DNA from: Thioclava arctica
Lineage (GTDB): Bacteria; Pseudomonadota; Alphaproteobacteria; Rhodobacterales; Rhodobacteraceae
DNA: 64,000 nt
Assembly: GCF_040892615.1 (NCBI RefSeq)
Contig: NZ_JBFRYC010000004.1
Coordinates: 62,001 to 126,000 of the forward strand
Direction of reading: 5' to 3'
The translations under genes were made by a program, and so were the position numbers. A model generated the notes under the pieces. The model was given only the letters and a program-made list of their open reading frames with translations. It ran no database searches and was not told the origin of the DNA. This document shows positions 50,581-59,061 of the stretch, one piece after another. Numbering within the stretch: position 1 is the first letter of the stretch; every line of letters starts with the position of its first letter.

Positions 50581-51213
50581 ATGGCATTTCACGACATTCG
50601 ATTTCCCGCTAATTTGAGTTTTGGCTCGGTTGGCGGGCCCGAGCGGCGCACCGAGATAGTGACGCTGAGCAACGGGTTTGAAGAGCGCAACTCGCCCTGG
50701 GCGCATTCGCGTCGGCGCTATGATGCGGGGGTTGGATTGCGCTCGCTTGATGATGTGGCGCGGCTGATTGCGTTTTTCGAGGCGCGCGGTGGGCAGTTGC
50801 ACGGGTTTCGCTGGAAGGATTGGGCGGATTTCAAAAGCTGCGTGCCTTCGCGCGATGTGGATTACGAGGATCAGCTGATCGGACATGGTGACGGGGTCAC
50901 TCGGGTGTTTCAGCTGAGCAAGAAATATAGCTCGGGCGGCGTGGATTATAGCCGTCCGATCCTCAAGCCGGTGGCTGGCACGGTGAAGGCCGGTGTGCAG
51001 GGCGCCTATCAAGCGGAAGCGGTGGATTGGGAGGTGGATACGGCGAACGGGCTGGTGACGTTTTATGATCCCCCCGGTGAGGGTGCGCCAATCACGGCCG
51101 GGTTCGAATTTGATGTGCCCGTGCGCTTTGATGCGGATGCGATACAGGTGTCGATCCAGTCCTTTCAGGCGGGCGACATGCCGCAGGTTCCGATTGTGGA
51201 GGTACGTATCTGA
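50581..51213 (+). CDS. orfg12: GTA gene 12: distal tail/baseplate protein (DUF2460)
   Basis: 210 residues starting AFHDIRFPANLSFGSVGGPERRTEIVTLSNG, the DUF2460 signature, with RRYDAGVGLRSLDDVARLIAFFEARGG next. Family members form the distal tail ring at the baseplate. The ATG at 50581 follows GAGGGACAAGAA. Its stop overlaps g13 by one base. Confidence 0.92.
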   Translation: MAFHDIRFPANLSFGSVGGPERRTEIVTLSNGFEERNSPWAHSRRRYDAGVGLRSLDDVARLIAFFEARGGQLHGFRWKDWADFKSCVPSRDVDYEDQLIGHGDGVTRVFQLSKKYSSGGVDYSRPILKPVAGTVKAGVQGAYQAEAVDWEVDTANGLVTFYDPPGEGAPITAGFEFDVPVRFDADAIQVSIQSFQAGDMPQVPIVEVRI

Positions 51214-52103
51214 TGGCTTTTTCCGAGGCGTTAAAAGCGCATCTTGCCAGCGGAGCCACGACGATTGCGCGGGCCTGGGCGGTGACGCGTGGTGATGGAG
51301 CCGTGTTGGGGTTCACTGATCATGACGTGGCGTTTTCCTTTGAGGGCGTGCAGTTTGAGCCCGATAGCGGGATGACGGCCAAGGCAATTGCGCAGGGTAC
51401 AGGCCTGTCGGTGGACAATAGCGAGGCCTATGGCGCGCTGAGTTCGGAGGCGATCACCGAGGCGGATATTTTGGCGGGCCGATATGACGGGGCTGAGGTG
51501 CGCGCCTGGATCGTAAACTGGGCCGATCTGTCTGAATATGCGTTGCTGTTTCGTGGCTCAATGGGGGAAATCTCGCGCCAAGAGGGGGCGTTTACGACGG
51601 AATTGCGTGGTTTGGCCGAGGCGCTCAATGTCGAGCGTGGTCGGGTGTATCACCCACGCTGCTCGGCTGTGCTGGGCGATGGGCAATGCCGGTTCGACTT
51701 GGACCAATTGGGCTTTGTGTTTGAGGGGCCGATTGCGAGCGTGAGCGACGCGGTGGTGTTCACCTTTGACGCGGTTGCGGGATTTGATGCGCGCTGGTTT
51801 GAAAAAGGACGGTTCAGGGTTTTGTCAGGTGCATCTGCGGGTTTGGTTGGACTCGTGAAGAATGATCACACGCTGGCAGGGGATCGTCGTGAGATCGAGC
51901 TGTGGCAGCGTATTGGCGCCGAGATTGGCGTGGGCGATCTGGTGCGACTTGAGGCGGGTTGTGACAAGCGTGTGCAAACCTGTCGCGACAAGTTCGCCAA
52001 CTTCCTGAACTTCCGCGGGTTTCCCCATATTCCGGGAGAGGACTGGCTTGTGTCTTATCCGGTGCAGGGTGGGGCCAACGATGGCGGGAGCCTGTTCAGT
52101 TGA
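51213..52103 (+). CDS. orfg13: GTA gene 13: baseplate hub protein (DUF2163, iron-sulfur type)
   Basis: 296 residues. The opening ALKAHLASGATTIARAWAVTRGDG and FTDHDVAFSFEGVQFEPDSGMTA are DUF2163. Four Cys in the distal half (RCSAVLGDGQCRFD, GCDKRVQTCRDKFANFLNFRGFPHIPG) match the cluster-binding Cys of the related tail hub proteins. TGATG joins it to g12 and a TTGA overlap joins it to g14. Confidence 0.92.
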   Translation: MAFSEALKAHLASGATTIARAWAVTRGDGAVLGFTDHDVAFSFEGVQFEPDSGMTAKAIAQGTGLSVDNSEAYGALSSEAITEADILAGRYDGAEVRAWIVNWADLSEYALLFRGSMGEISRQEGAFTTELRGLAEALNVERGRVYHPRCSAVLGDGQCRFDLDQLGFVFEGPIASVSDAVVFTFDAVAGFDARWFEKGRFRVLSGASAGLVGLVKNDHTLAGDRREIELWQRIGAEIGVGDLVRLEAGCDKRVQTCRDKFANFLNFRGFPHIPGEDWLVSYPVQGGANDGGSLFS

Positions 52104-52531
52104 GCCTTGATCCGGGGCTGCGCGTAGTAGCGATTGCGCGGGACTGGATTGGTACACCCTATCTGCATCAGGCCTCGCATCGCGGTGTCGGTAGCGATTG
52201 TCTCGGGCTGTTGCGTGGCGTTTGGCGCGAGATTTATGGGGCTGAGCCCGAGAGCATGCCGCGCTACAGCGCCGATTGGGGCGAGCCTGCGGGAGACGAG
52301 GTTCTTTGGCGCGCGCTGACGCGGCATTTGCACCCAGCGCAAGGCGCGAACCTAGGCGATGTGGTGCTGTTTCGGATGCGTGCTAATGGTGTGGCGAAGC
52401 ATCTGGGCATTGTCTCGGCGCTCGCCGAGCAGGGCGCGTTTATCCATGCCTATACCGGTCACGGCGTTGTCGAGAGTGCGCTCACGCGTCCTTGGCGGCG
52501 GCGCATTGTGGCGCGGTTTCACTTTCCATGA
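52100..52531 (+). CDS. orfg14: GTA gene 14: NlpC/P60-type peptidase
   Basis: 143 residues. Cys34 in GSDCLGLLRGVWRE and His101 in AKHLGIV form the papain-like active site. In R. capsulatus the equivalent is a cell-wall hydrolase at the tail tip, probably opening the recipient's peptidoglycan. The start is a TTG overlapping the g13 stop by four bases (TTGA), a rarer but well-placed start. Confidence 0.9.
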   Translation: MSLDPGLRVVAIARDWIGTPYLHQASHRGVGSDCLGLLRGVWREIYGAEPESMPRYSADWGEPAGDEVLWRALTRHLHPAQGANLGDVVLFRMRANGVAKHLGIVSALAEQGAFIHAYTGHGVVESALTRPWRRRIVARFHFP

Positions 52532-52544
52532 GGGAGCCAGTTGA

Positions 52545-55500
52545 ATGGCGACGATTTTGCTTTCGGCGGCGGGTGCCGCAATCGGTGGCGGCTTTGGCGG
52601 AACGGTTCTGGGCCTGTCGGGTGCGGTGATTGGGCGCGCTGTTGGTGCCACATTGGGGCGCGCAATTGACCAGCGCTTGTTGGGCGCGGGGTCTGGCACG
52701 GTGGAGACGGGCCGGGTGGAGCGGTTGCGGTTGACGGGCGCGTCTGAGGGCGATGGTCTGGGCTTGGTTTGGGGGCGGATGCGCGTGGGAGGTCAGGTGA
52801 TCTGGGCCACGCGGTTTATTGAGAGCAGCGAGACGAGCGGCGGTGGTAAGAACCAGCCAAAAATCACGCAATTCAGCTATTCGGTGAGTTTGGCCGTGGC
52901 GCTGGGCGAGGGTGAAATCTTGCGGGTTGGGCGCATTTGGGCGGATGGGGCGGAGGTTGATCCCGAAACGCTCAACATGCGGGTCTATACGGGCAGCGAA
53001 GACCAGCAGCCGGACCCAAAAATCGAGGCGGTCGAGGGGCTGGGTGTCGCGCCCGCCTATCGTGGCATCGCTTATGTCGTGTTTGAAGATCTTGAGCTTG
53101 CCGTTTTTGGCAACCGGGTACCGCAATTCACTTTTGAGGTGGTGCGCCCGGCACAGGGGCCGCTGTTGGATGCCGCCGCGGATTTGACAAAAGGGTTGCA
53201 GGCGGTCGCATTGATCCCTGGCACGGGCGAATATGCACTGGCGACAACCAAGGTATATGAGACCGGGTTTGGCGGCGGAGTGAGCTACCCTGCGGGGTCA
53301 TCGTTGCAAGGCTATTCGGGAACCGGTGTTGCCGGCACGATGCGGTTGGTCAACCAGAACGCGCCCGGGTCTCAAACCGATTTTGAGCGTTCGCTTATGG
53401 TGTTGGATGAGGAACTTCCGCGCTGCGGTGCGACCTCGTTGGTGGTGTCTTGGTTTGGCAATGATTTGCGCTGTGCGCAATGCGAGGTGCGCCCGAAAGT
53501 GTCGAGCAAGCTCGTCGATGGCCGCGAGATGCCATGGGTTGCATCGGGCCTGACGCGTGTTGATGCGCAAGAAATCGCAAAGCTAGAGGGGCGCAGTGTT
53601 TATGGAGGCACGCCAGCGGATGCCTCGGTGATCGAAGCAATCAAGGCTTTGCAAGCCGCGGGCAAAGCAGTGACCTTTTATCCCTTTATTTTGATGGAGC
53701 AATTGGCAGGTAACGGGCTGCCAGATCCGTGGAGCGATGCCGCTGAGCAACCTGCATTGCCATGGCGCGGACGCATTACGCTTTCACAGGCGCCCGGGCG
53801 CGCGGGCTCGCCCGATGGAAGTGCTGGGGCACAGGCCGAAGTGGCGGCATTCTTTGGTACCGCTGCGCCCACTGATTTCACGCCTGTCGGCAATACGGTG
53901 ATGTATTCGGGGCCGCCGGAATGGTCCCTGCGTCGCTTTATTCTGCATTATGCACATCTTTGCGCGATGGCGGGCGGGGTGGATGCGTTTTGCATTAGCT
54001 CCGAGATGCGCAGCCTGACCCAGATACGTGGCGTGGGGAATAGCTTTCCTGCGGTCGCTGCGTTGCGCGATTTGGCGGCAGATGTACGTCTGATTTTGGG
54101 GCCAGAGTGCAAGATCGGCTATGCGGCGGATTGGTCAGAGTATTCTGGCTATCAACCCGGCAATGGCGATCGGTTCTTTCATCTTGATCCCCTATGGGCG
54201 GACGAGGCAATCGATTTCATTGGTATCGACAACTACATGCCAATGTCAGATTGGCGCGATGGTGAGCATCACGCGGATGCGCATTGGGGCGCGATTTATG
54301 ATCTGGATTACCTGCGCTCAAATATCGAGGGTGGCGAAGGCTATGACTGGTATTATGCCTCGCGCGAACACCGAGACGCGCAGATTCGTACCCCAATCAC
54401 CGATGGCGCGCATGCTGAGCCGTGGGTCTGGCGGTATAAGGACATGCGCAGTTGGTGGGAGAACGACCATCATGATCGAGTGGCGGGCGTGCGACTGGAA
54501 ACGTCGACCGCGTGGGCGCCAAGATCAAAGCCGATCTGGTTCACTGAAATGGGGTGTGCGGCGATTGATAAGGGGACGAACCAGCCCAATAAGTTTCTAG
54601 ACCCCAAGAGCTCTGAAAGCTCCCTGCCTCACTATTCCGATGGTCGGCGTGATGATTTCTTGCAGATGCAATACCTGCGCGCGATGGTGAGCTATTGGGG
54701 GGAGGCGGTGCACAATCCGGTCTCGGATGTATATGGTGGGGCGATGGTGGATATGGCGCGCGCCCATGTTTGGGCGTGGGACACGCGTCCCTATCCGCAA
54801 TTTCCAGCGCTGGGCGAGGTTTGGTCAGACGGGGTCAATTACGCCCGTGGACATTGGATTTCAGGGCGCGTGACAGCTCAACCTTTGTCCAATGTGGTCA
54901 ACGAGATTTGCGCGCGCGCTGGGCTGAGCGACATCGATACCCGTGCAGTTTACGGGGTGGTGCGAGGCTACCGCGTCGATGGCGCAATCAGCCCGCGCGG
55001 TGCTTTGCAATCGCTGAGCCTTGCCTATGGGTTTGATGCATTAGAGCGTGATGGCAAGTTGGTATTTCGGATGCGCGATGCCAATGTGGACGGGGTGTTG
55101 CGAGTGCCGGAACTGGCGCTTGATGACGCAGCGCAAAGCCTTGAGACCCGTCGGGCGAGTGAGGCGGAAATGGCGGGCCGTGTGCGGCTGACCTATGTTG
55201 AGGCGGATGGAAGTTTTGAGACGCGCGCTGCCGAAGCCGTGTTTCCGGATGACACGTCTTCGGCGGCTTCGGCAAGCGAAGTGCCCTTGGCATTGACGCG
55301 GTCTGAAGGGATGCGCATTGCGCAGCGCTGGCTTTCCGAGGCGAGGGTGGCGCGCGATACGGCGCGTTTCGTGATGCCGCCGTCTTCTGGGTGGTTGGGG
55401 CCGGGCGATGTTGTGTGGCTTGACGTTCCTAACGGAGCACGGCGCTATCGGATCGACCGGGTTGAGCGCGCTGAAGCGATTTCGGTCGAGGCGGTGCGCG

Positions 55501-56792
55501 TCGAGCCAGGCGTTTACGAGCCATCTGATGAGGCAGAAGAGCAGGTCACGATCAAGCCCTTTGCCTTGCCCGTTCCCGTAGTGCCGGTGTTTTTGGATAT
55601 CCCGCTATTGAGTGGAGATGAAGACCCCTATGCACCGCATTTGGCGGTCACCGCGCGCCCTTGGCCCGGGGCAGTGGCGGTCTATGACGCCGCGAGTGAT
55701 GCCGGATACACGCGCAGTGCAACGATTGAGCGGCGCTCGGTGATCGGGCAGACGCAAAATGTCTTGAATGCGGCGCAAGTCGGTCTTTGGGATCGTGGCG
55801 TCGCGCTGCGGGTCAAACTGGCTTGGGGCACGCTGGCGAGTGCAAGTGAGGAGGCAGTGTTGGCGGGTGCCAATGCGATGGCGATTGGCGACGGCAGTAC
55901 AGATAATTGGGAGATATTTCAGTTCGCAGACGCCACTCCGGTGGCACCTGGCATCTATGATCTGAGCCTGCGTTTGCGCGGGCAGTTGGGCAGCGATGGA
56001 TTGATGCCGAAGCTTTGGCCAGAGGGCTCGGTCGTGGTTCTGCTGTCGGGGGGCGTTGATCAGATTTCTTTGCCGTCATCGCTACGCAACATCGCGCGCC
56101 ATTATCGGATCGGGTCGGTGGCACGGCCCTATGACGATCCTTCCTATGTCCACACCGTGCAGGCGTTTTCGGGCATCGGGTTGCGTCCATATTCGCCCTG
56201 CCACCTTCGCGTCACCAGCGCTGATGGCGGCTGGGAGTTCGGTTGGGTTCGGCGTACGCGGATCGGGGGCGATGATTGGTCGGGCTATGATGTGCCGCTT
56301 GGTGAGGCCAGCGAACGTTACGTCGTGCGGGTGATGGAAGGGGCCCAGATACGGCGCGAGGAGCAGATCAACGCCGCTAATTGGACCTATACGCAGGCGC
56401 AAAAAAAACGCGGATGGGATCTCGGGTGGCTTCAAGGTCGCGGTGGCGCAGGTTTCAGATGTTTATGGGCCGGGATTGTTCGTGCAAGTTTCGGTGCCGG
56501 GCTAAGCGCAATGCGACCCGTGCTAGACGGTGATCTGATCGCGTTGGCACGGGTTGCAATGCTGTGGCCGCATGCGCAGATTCGCGCGCGACTGACCGAC
56601 GCGATAGCTGAGGTTGAGGCGGCGGATGCACATCGGGAAAAGGTTGGTAAATCACATCCCGATTGGGGGAATGGATCGTTGATGTCTTGGGCTCTCGGCC
56701 AACCGATGGGGCCGCGCAATGCGGGTCAGCATGACTATTTAGAAGCACTTTCGGCCGTCTGCGGGGCCCTGATCGATTATCAAGCGCGCTGA
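52545..56792 (+). CDS. orfg15: GTA gene 15: baseplate megatron protein (TIM-barrel and phage-tail domains)
   Basis: 1415 residues, the largest gene of the window. A Gly/Ala-rich start (SAAGAAIGGGFGGTVLGLSG) is followed by a phage-tail hub region. A TIM-barrel-like domain (about 390-780) follows: FIGIDNYMPMSDW, then WFTEMGCAAIDKGTNQPNKFLD, a glycoside-hydrolase-like active-site layout with Glu. A second hub domain (PSSGWLGPGDVVWLD) and C-terminal receptor-binding or fibre-attaching parts complete it. It probably touches the capsule of the recipient. The GTA cluster ends here; cysE starts 74 bases later. Confidence 0.93.
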   Translation: MATILLSAAGAAIGGGFGGTVLGLSGAVIGRAVGATLGRAIDQRLLGAGSGTVETGRVERLRLTGASEGDGLGLVWGRMRVGGQVIWATRFIESSETSGGGKNQPKITQFSYSVSLAVALGEGEILRVGRIWADGAEVDPETLNMRVYTGSEDQQPDPKIEAVEGLGVAPAYRGIAYVVFEDLELAVFGNRVPQFTFEVVRPAQGPLLDAAADLTKGLQAVALIPGTGEYALATTKVYETGFGGGVSYPAGSSLQGYSGTGVAGTMRLVNQNAPGSQTDFERSLMVLDEELPRCGATSLVVSWFGNDLRCAQCEVRPKVSSKLVDGREMPWVASGLTRVDAQEIAKLEGRSVYGGTPADASVIEAIKALQAAGKAVTFYPFILMEQLAGNGLPDPWSDAAEQPALPWRGRITLSQAPGRAGSPDGSAGAQAEVAAFFGTAAPTDFTPVGNTVMYSGPPEWSLRRFILHYAHLCAMAGGVDAFCISSEMRSLTQIRGVGNSFPAVAALRDLAADVRLILGPECKIGYAADWSEYSGYQPGNGDRFFHLDPLWADEAIDFIGIDNYMPMSDWRDGEHHADAHWGAIYDLDYLRSNIEGGEGYDWYYASREHRDAQIRTPITDGAHAEPWVWRYKDMRSWWENDHHDRVAGVRLETSTAWAPRSKPIWFTEMGCAAIDKGTNQPNKFLDPKSSESSLPHYSDGRRDDFLQMQYLRAMVSYWGEAVHNPVSDVYGGAMVDMARAHVWAWDTRPYPQFPALGEVWSDGVNYARGHWISGRVTAQPLSNVVNEICARAGLSDIDTRAVYGVVRGYRVDGAISPRGALQSLSLAYGFDALERDGKLVFRMRDANVDGVLRVPELALDDAAQSLETRRASEAEMAGRVRLTYVEADGSFETRAAEAVFPDDTSSAASASEVPLALTRSEGMRIAQRWLSEARVARDTARFVMPPSSGWLGPGDVVWLDVPNGARRYRIDRVERAEAISVEAVRVEPGVYEPSDEAEEQVTIKPFALPVPVVPVFLDIPLLSGDEDPYAPHLAVTARPWPGAVAVYDAASDAGYTRSATIERRSVIGQTQNVLNAAQVGLWDRGVALRVKLAWGTLASASEEAVLAGANAMAIGDGSTDNWEIFQFADATPVAPGIYDLSLRLRGQLGSDGLMPKLWPEGSVVVLLSGGVDQISLPSSLRNIARHYRIGSVARPYDDPSYVHTVQAFSGIGLRPYSPCHLRVTSADGGWEFGWVRRTRIGGDDWSGYDVPLGEASERYVVRVMEGAQIRREEQINAANWTYTQAQKKRGWDLGWLQGRGGAGFRCLWAGIVRASFGAGLSAMRPVLDGDLIALARVAMLWPHAQIRARLTDAIAEVEAADAHREKVGKSHPDWGNGSLMSWALGQPMGPRNAGQHDYLEALSAVCGALIDYQAR

Positions 56793-56866
56793 AAATTGCG
56801 TCATCCCCTTCCTCTACCGGGCTGGCAGCCTATGTGATACGCTGAAACGCGATAACGGAGAGTCCG

Positions 56867-57673
56867 ATGATGAAACATATGGCGCAGGTGGCTGCGGTCG
56901 ATCCAGTTTGGACGCGGATTTGCGATGAGGCGCGCGCGGCTGTGCGCGATGAGCCGCTTTTGGGCGCGCTTATTCATGCTGGCCTGTTGCATCATCCAAC
57001 GCTTGAACGCGCCTTGGCCTATCGGTTCTCGATGAAATTGGCATCGGGCGAAATGAGTGAGCAAATCCTGCGCGAGATCGCGGATGAAGCCTACGGTTCA
57101 GAACCAGACCTTGGTCAGGCGGCCCGCGCCGATCTGGTGGCTGTGCACGAGCGTGATCCAGCCTGCCATCGTCTGCTGCAGCCGCTGCTTTTTTTTAAGG
57201 GATTTCAGGCACTTCAAGCCTATCGCGTTGCACATTGGCTGTTCGTGCAAGGGCGTCGGGACATGGCTTATTTCGTGCAAATGCGGGCGTCAGAACTGTT
57301 CGGTGTCGATATTCATCCCGGTGCGAGGATAGGGCGCGGAGTCATGATGGACCACGCCCATTCAATCGTGATCGGCGAGACTGCGGTGGTGGGCGACAAT
57401 GTTTCGATGTTGCATTCTGTCACGCTGGGCGGGACGGGCAAAGAAGACGAAGATCGTCATCCCAAAATTGGCAATGGCGTGTTGATCGGGGCAGGTGCAA
57501 AGGTGCTTGGCAATATCAAAGTGGGTGACAATTCGCGGATCGCTGCGGGGTCTGTCGTGCTTATGGATGTGCCGTGCTGCAAGACTGTGGCGGGCGTTCC
57601 TGCCAAAATAGTCGGCGATGCCGGCTGTGATCGTCCTGCATCTGAAATGGATCAGCTTTTGCACAATAGTTGA
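56867..57673 (+). CDS. cysE: Serine O-acetyltransferase
   Basis: First step of cysteine synthesis: acetyl-CoA plus serine gives O-acetylserine. 268 residues, with an N-terminal helical domain (PVWTRICDEARAAVRDEPLL) and left-handed parallel beta-helix repeats such as GVDIHPGARIGRGVMMDHA, VVGDNVSMLHSVTLGGTG and KIGNGVLIGAGAKVLGNIKVG; Asp and His in MDHAHSIVIGE are catalytic. GGAGAGTCCG precedes the ATG. It follows the GTA cluster as in R. capsulatus. Confidence 0.95.
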   Translation: MMKHMAQVAAVDPVWTRICDEARAAVRDEPLLGALIHAGLLHHPTLERALAYRFSMKLASGEMSEQILREIADEAYGSEPDLGQAARADLVAVHERDPACHRLLQPLLFFKGFQALQAYRVAHWLFVQGRRDMAYFVQMRASELFGVDIHPGARIGRGVMMDHAHSIVIGETAVVGDNVSMLHSVTLGGTGKEDEDRHPKIGNGVLIGAGAKVLGNIKVGDNSRIAAGSVVLMDVPCCKTVAGVPAKIVGDAGCDRPASEMDQLLHNS

Positions 57674-57696
57674 GTGGAACGCATTGAATTGAAATG

Positions 57697-57726
57697 AAAA
57701 CGCCGGGCATCGCGCCCGGCGTTTTT
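57697..57726. terminator. Bidirectional terminator between cysE and pdhC
   Basis: AAAACGCCGGGC pairs with GCCCGGCGTTTT (12 bp) around a short loop, with a T-run on both strands. Confidence 0.92.
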
Positions 57727-57744
57727 TCATTTTCAGGCCTGTTG

Positions 57745-59049
57745 TCAGGCCAACATCAGCATCGGGTTTTCCAAGTTCTCACAGATCGATTTGAGCAGGT
57801 CAGCCCCAAGCGCCCCGTCGATAACCCGGTGATCAACCGACAGCGTCATCGACATGACCGTGGCCACCTCAATCTCACCAGCGTCATTCACAACGGGCGT
57901 CTTGATGCCTGCGCCAACTGCAAGAATAGCGCCGTGCGGTGGGTTGATCACGGCGTCGAAATTCTCGACGCCCATCATCCCAAGGTTCGAAATCGCAAAG
58001 CTGCCGCCTTGGTATTCATGCGGCGCGAGTTTGCGGTCACGTGCCCGCTTGGCGAGGTCTTTCATCTCGGCTGACAAGGCAGAAAGTGATTTGCTTTCCG
58101 CGTCTTGCAGCACGGGTGTGAAGAGCCCCCCCTCAATGGCGACCGCAACGGCGACGTCCGATGCCTTCATCTTGAACACCCGGTCGCCTGCCCAGACTGC
58201 ATTGGCATCGGGCACGGCTTGCAGCGCCAGCGCACAGGCCTTGATGATGAAGTCATTGACCGACAGCTTCACGCCGCGCCCTTCAAGCTGCTTGTTGAGT
58301 TGCGAGCGGAATTTCATCAGCGCGTCGAGTTTGACCGAACGGCGCAGATAGAAATGCGGGATCGTCTGCTTGGCTTCGGTGAGGCGCGCGGCAATCGTCT
58401 TGCGCATCCCGTTCAGCTCGATTTCCTCATACGCTCGTCCCTCGTACATCTTGGCAATCGCCGAGGCTGAGGGTTGTTGCATGGCAGGAGCGCTCGCGGT
58501 TGTAGCCGTGGACTGCGCGGCCGGGGCAGCTGCTTTGGCACCACCCTGAGCGGCCTCAACATCGGCTTTCACGATCCGGCCTTTGGGACCAGAGCCGGAC
58601 AGGGACGACAGATCAATGCCCTTATCCGCAGCAATCCGACGCGCCAGTGGCGAAGCGAAAATGCGTTTACCATCCGTGCTTTGCGGGGCTGCCGGGGCAG
58701 GGGCGGCAGCAGCCGCCTTCGCCTTGGGGGCGCTTTCGGCCTTGGGGGTTTCTGGCGCGGGGGCGGCTTTGGGGGCCTTCGTCGCTTCGGCGGCCGAAGC
58801 ATCCTCACCCTCGTCCAGCATCACAGCGATCGGGTCGTTGACCTTCACCCCGCTCGTGCCTTCTGCGACAAGGATCTTGCCGACCACACCTTCATCGACG
58901 GCCTCGAATTCCATCGTAGCCTTGTCGGTCTCGATCTCGGCCAAAATGTCGCCGGAGGAGACGGTGTCCCCCTCCTTGACCAACCATTTTGCGAGCGTGC
59001 CTTCCTCCATCGTGGGCGACAGGGCGGGCATTAAGATTTGCGTAGCCAT
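57745..59049 (-). CDS. pdhC: Pyruvate dehydrogenase E2: dihydrolipoyllysine acetyltransferase
   Basis: Core subunit of the pyruvate dehydrogenase complex. In 434 residues: an N-terminal lipoyl domain with ETDKATMEFE (the Lys, about 43, carries lipoate), an Ala/Pro-rich linker, a peripheral subunit-binding domain (RIFASPLARRIAADKGIDL), another flexible linker and the acetyltransferase domain ending in SVDHRVIDGALGADLL with the catalytic His-x-x-x-Asp-Gly. The first 85 residues are almost the same as those of PdhB. Confidence 0.95.
   Translation of the reverse strand: MATQILMPALSPTMEEGTLAKWLVKEGDTVSSGDILAEIETDKATMEFEAVDEGVVGKILVAEGTSGVKVNDPIAVMLDEGEDASAAEATKAPKAAPAPETPKAESAPKAKAAAAAPAPAAPQSTDGKRIFASPLARRIAADKGIDLSSLSGSGPKGRIVKADVEAAQGGAKAAAPAAQSTATTASAPAMQQPSASAIAKMYEGRAYEEIELNGMRKTIAARLTEAKQTIPHFYLRRSVKLDALMKFRSQLNKQLEGRGVKLSVNDFIIKACALALQAVPDANAVWAGDRVFKMKASDVAVAVAIEGGLFTPVLQDAESKSLSALSAEMKDLAKRARDRKLAPHEYQGGSFAISNLGMMGVENFDAVINPPHGAILAVGAGIKTPVVNDAGEIEVATVMSMTLSVDHRVIDGALGADLLKSICENLENPMLMLA
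58800..59049 (-). repeat. Lipoyl-domain repeat, copy in pdhC
   Basis: Codes for about 83 residues that differ from the pdhB copy at only five or six positions; the DNA is also clearly similar. The partner copy is at 60186-60435. Confidence 0.8.
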
Positions 59050-59061
59050 AGTCCTGTCTCC

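Noticed and set aside
42330..56792. Interpretation of the phage-like cluster as a prophage
   Set aside because: No integrase, repressor, replication or lysis genes and no attachment repeats; gene order and the flanking cysE match a gene transfer agent.
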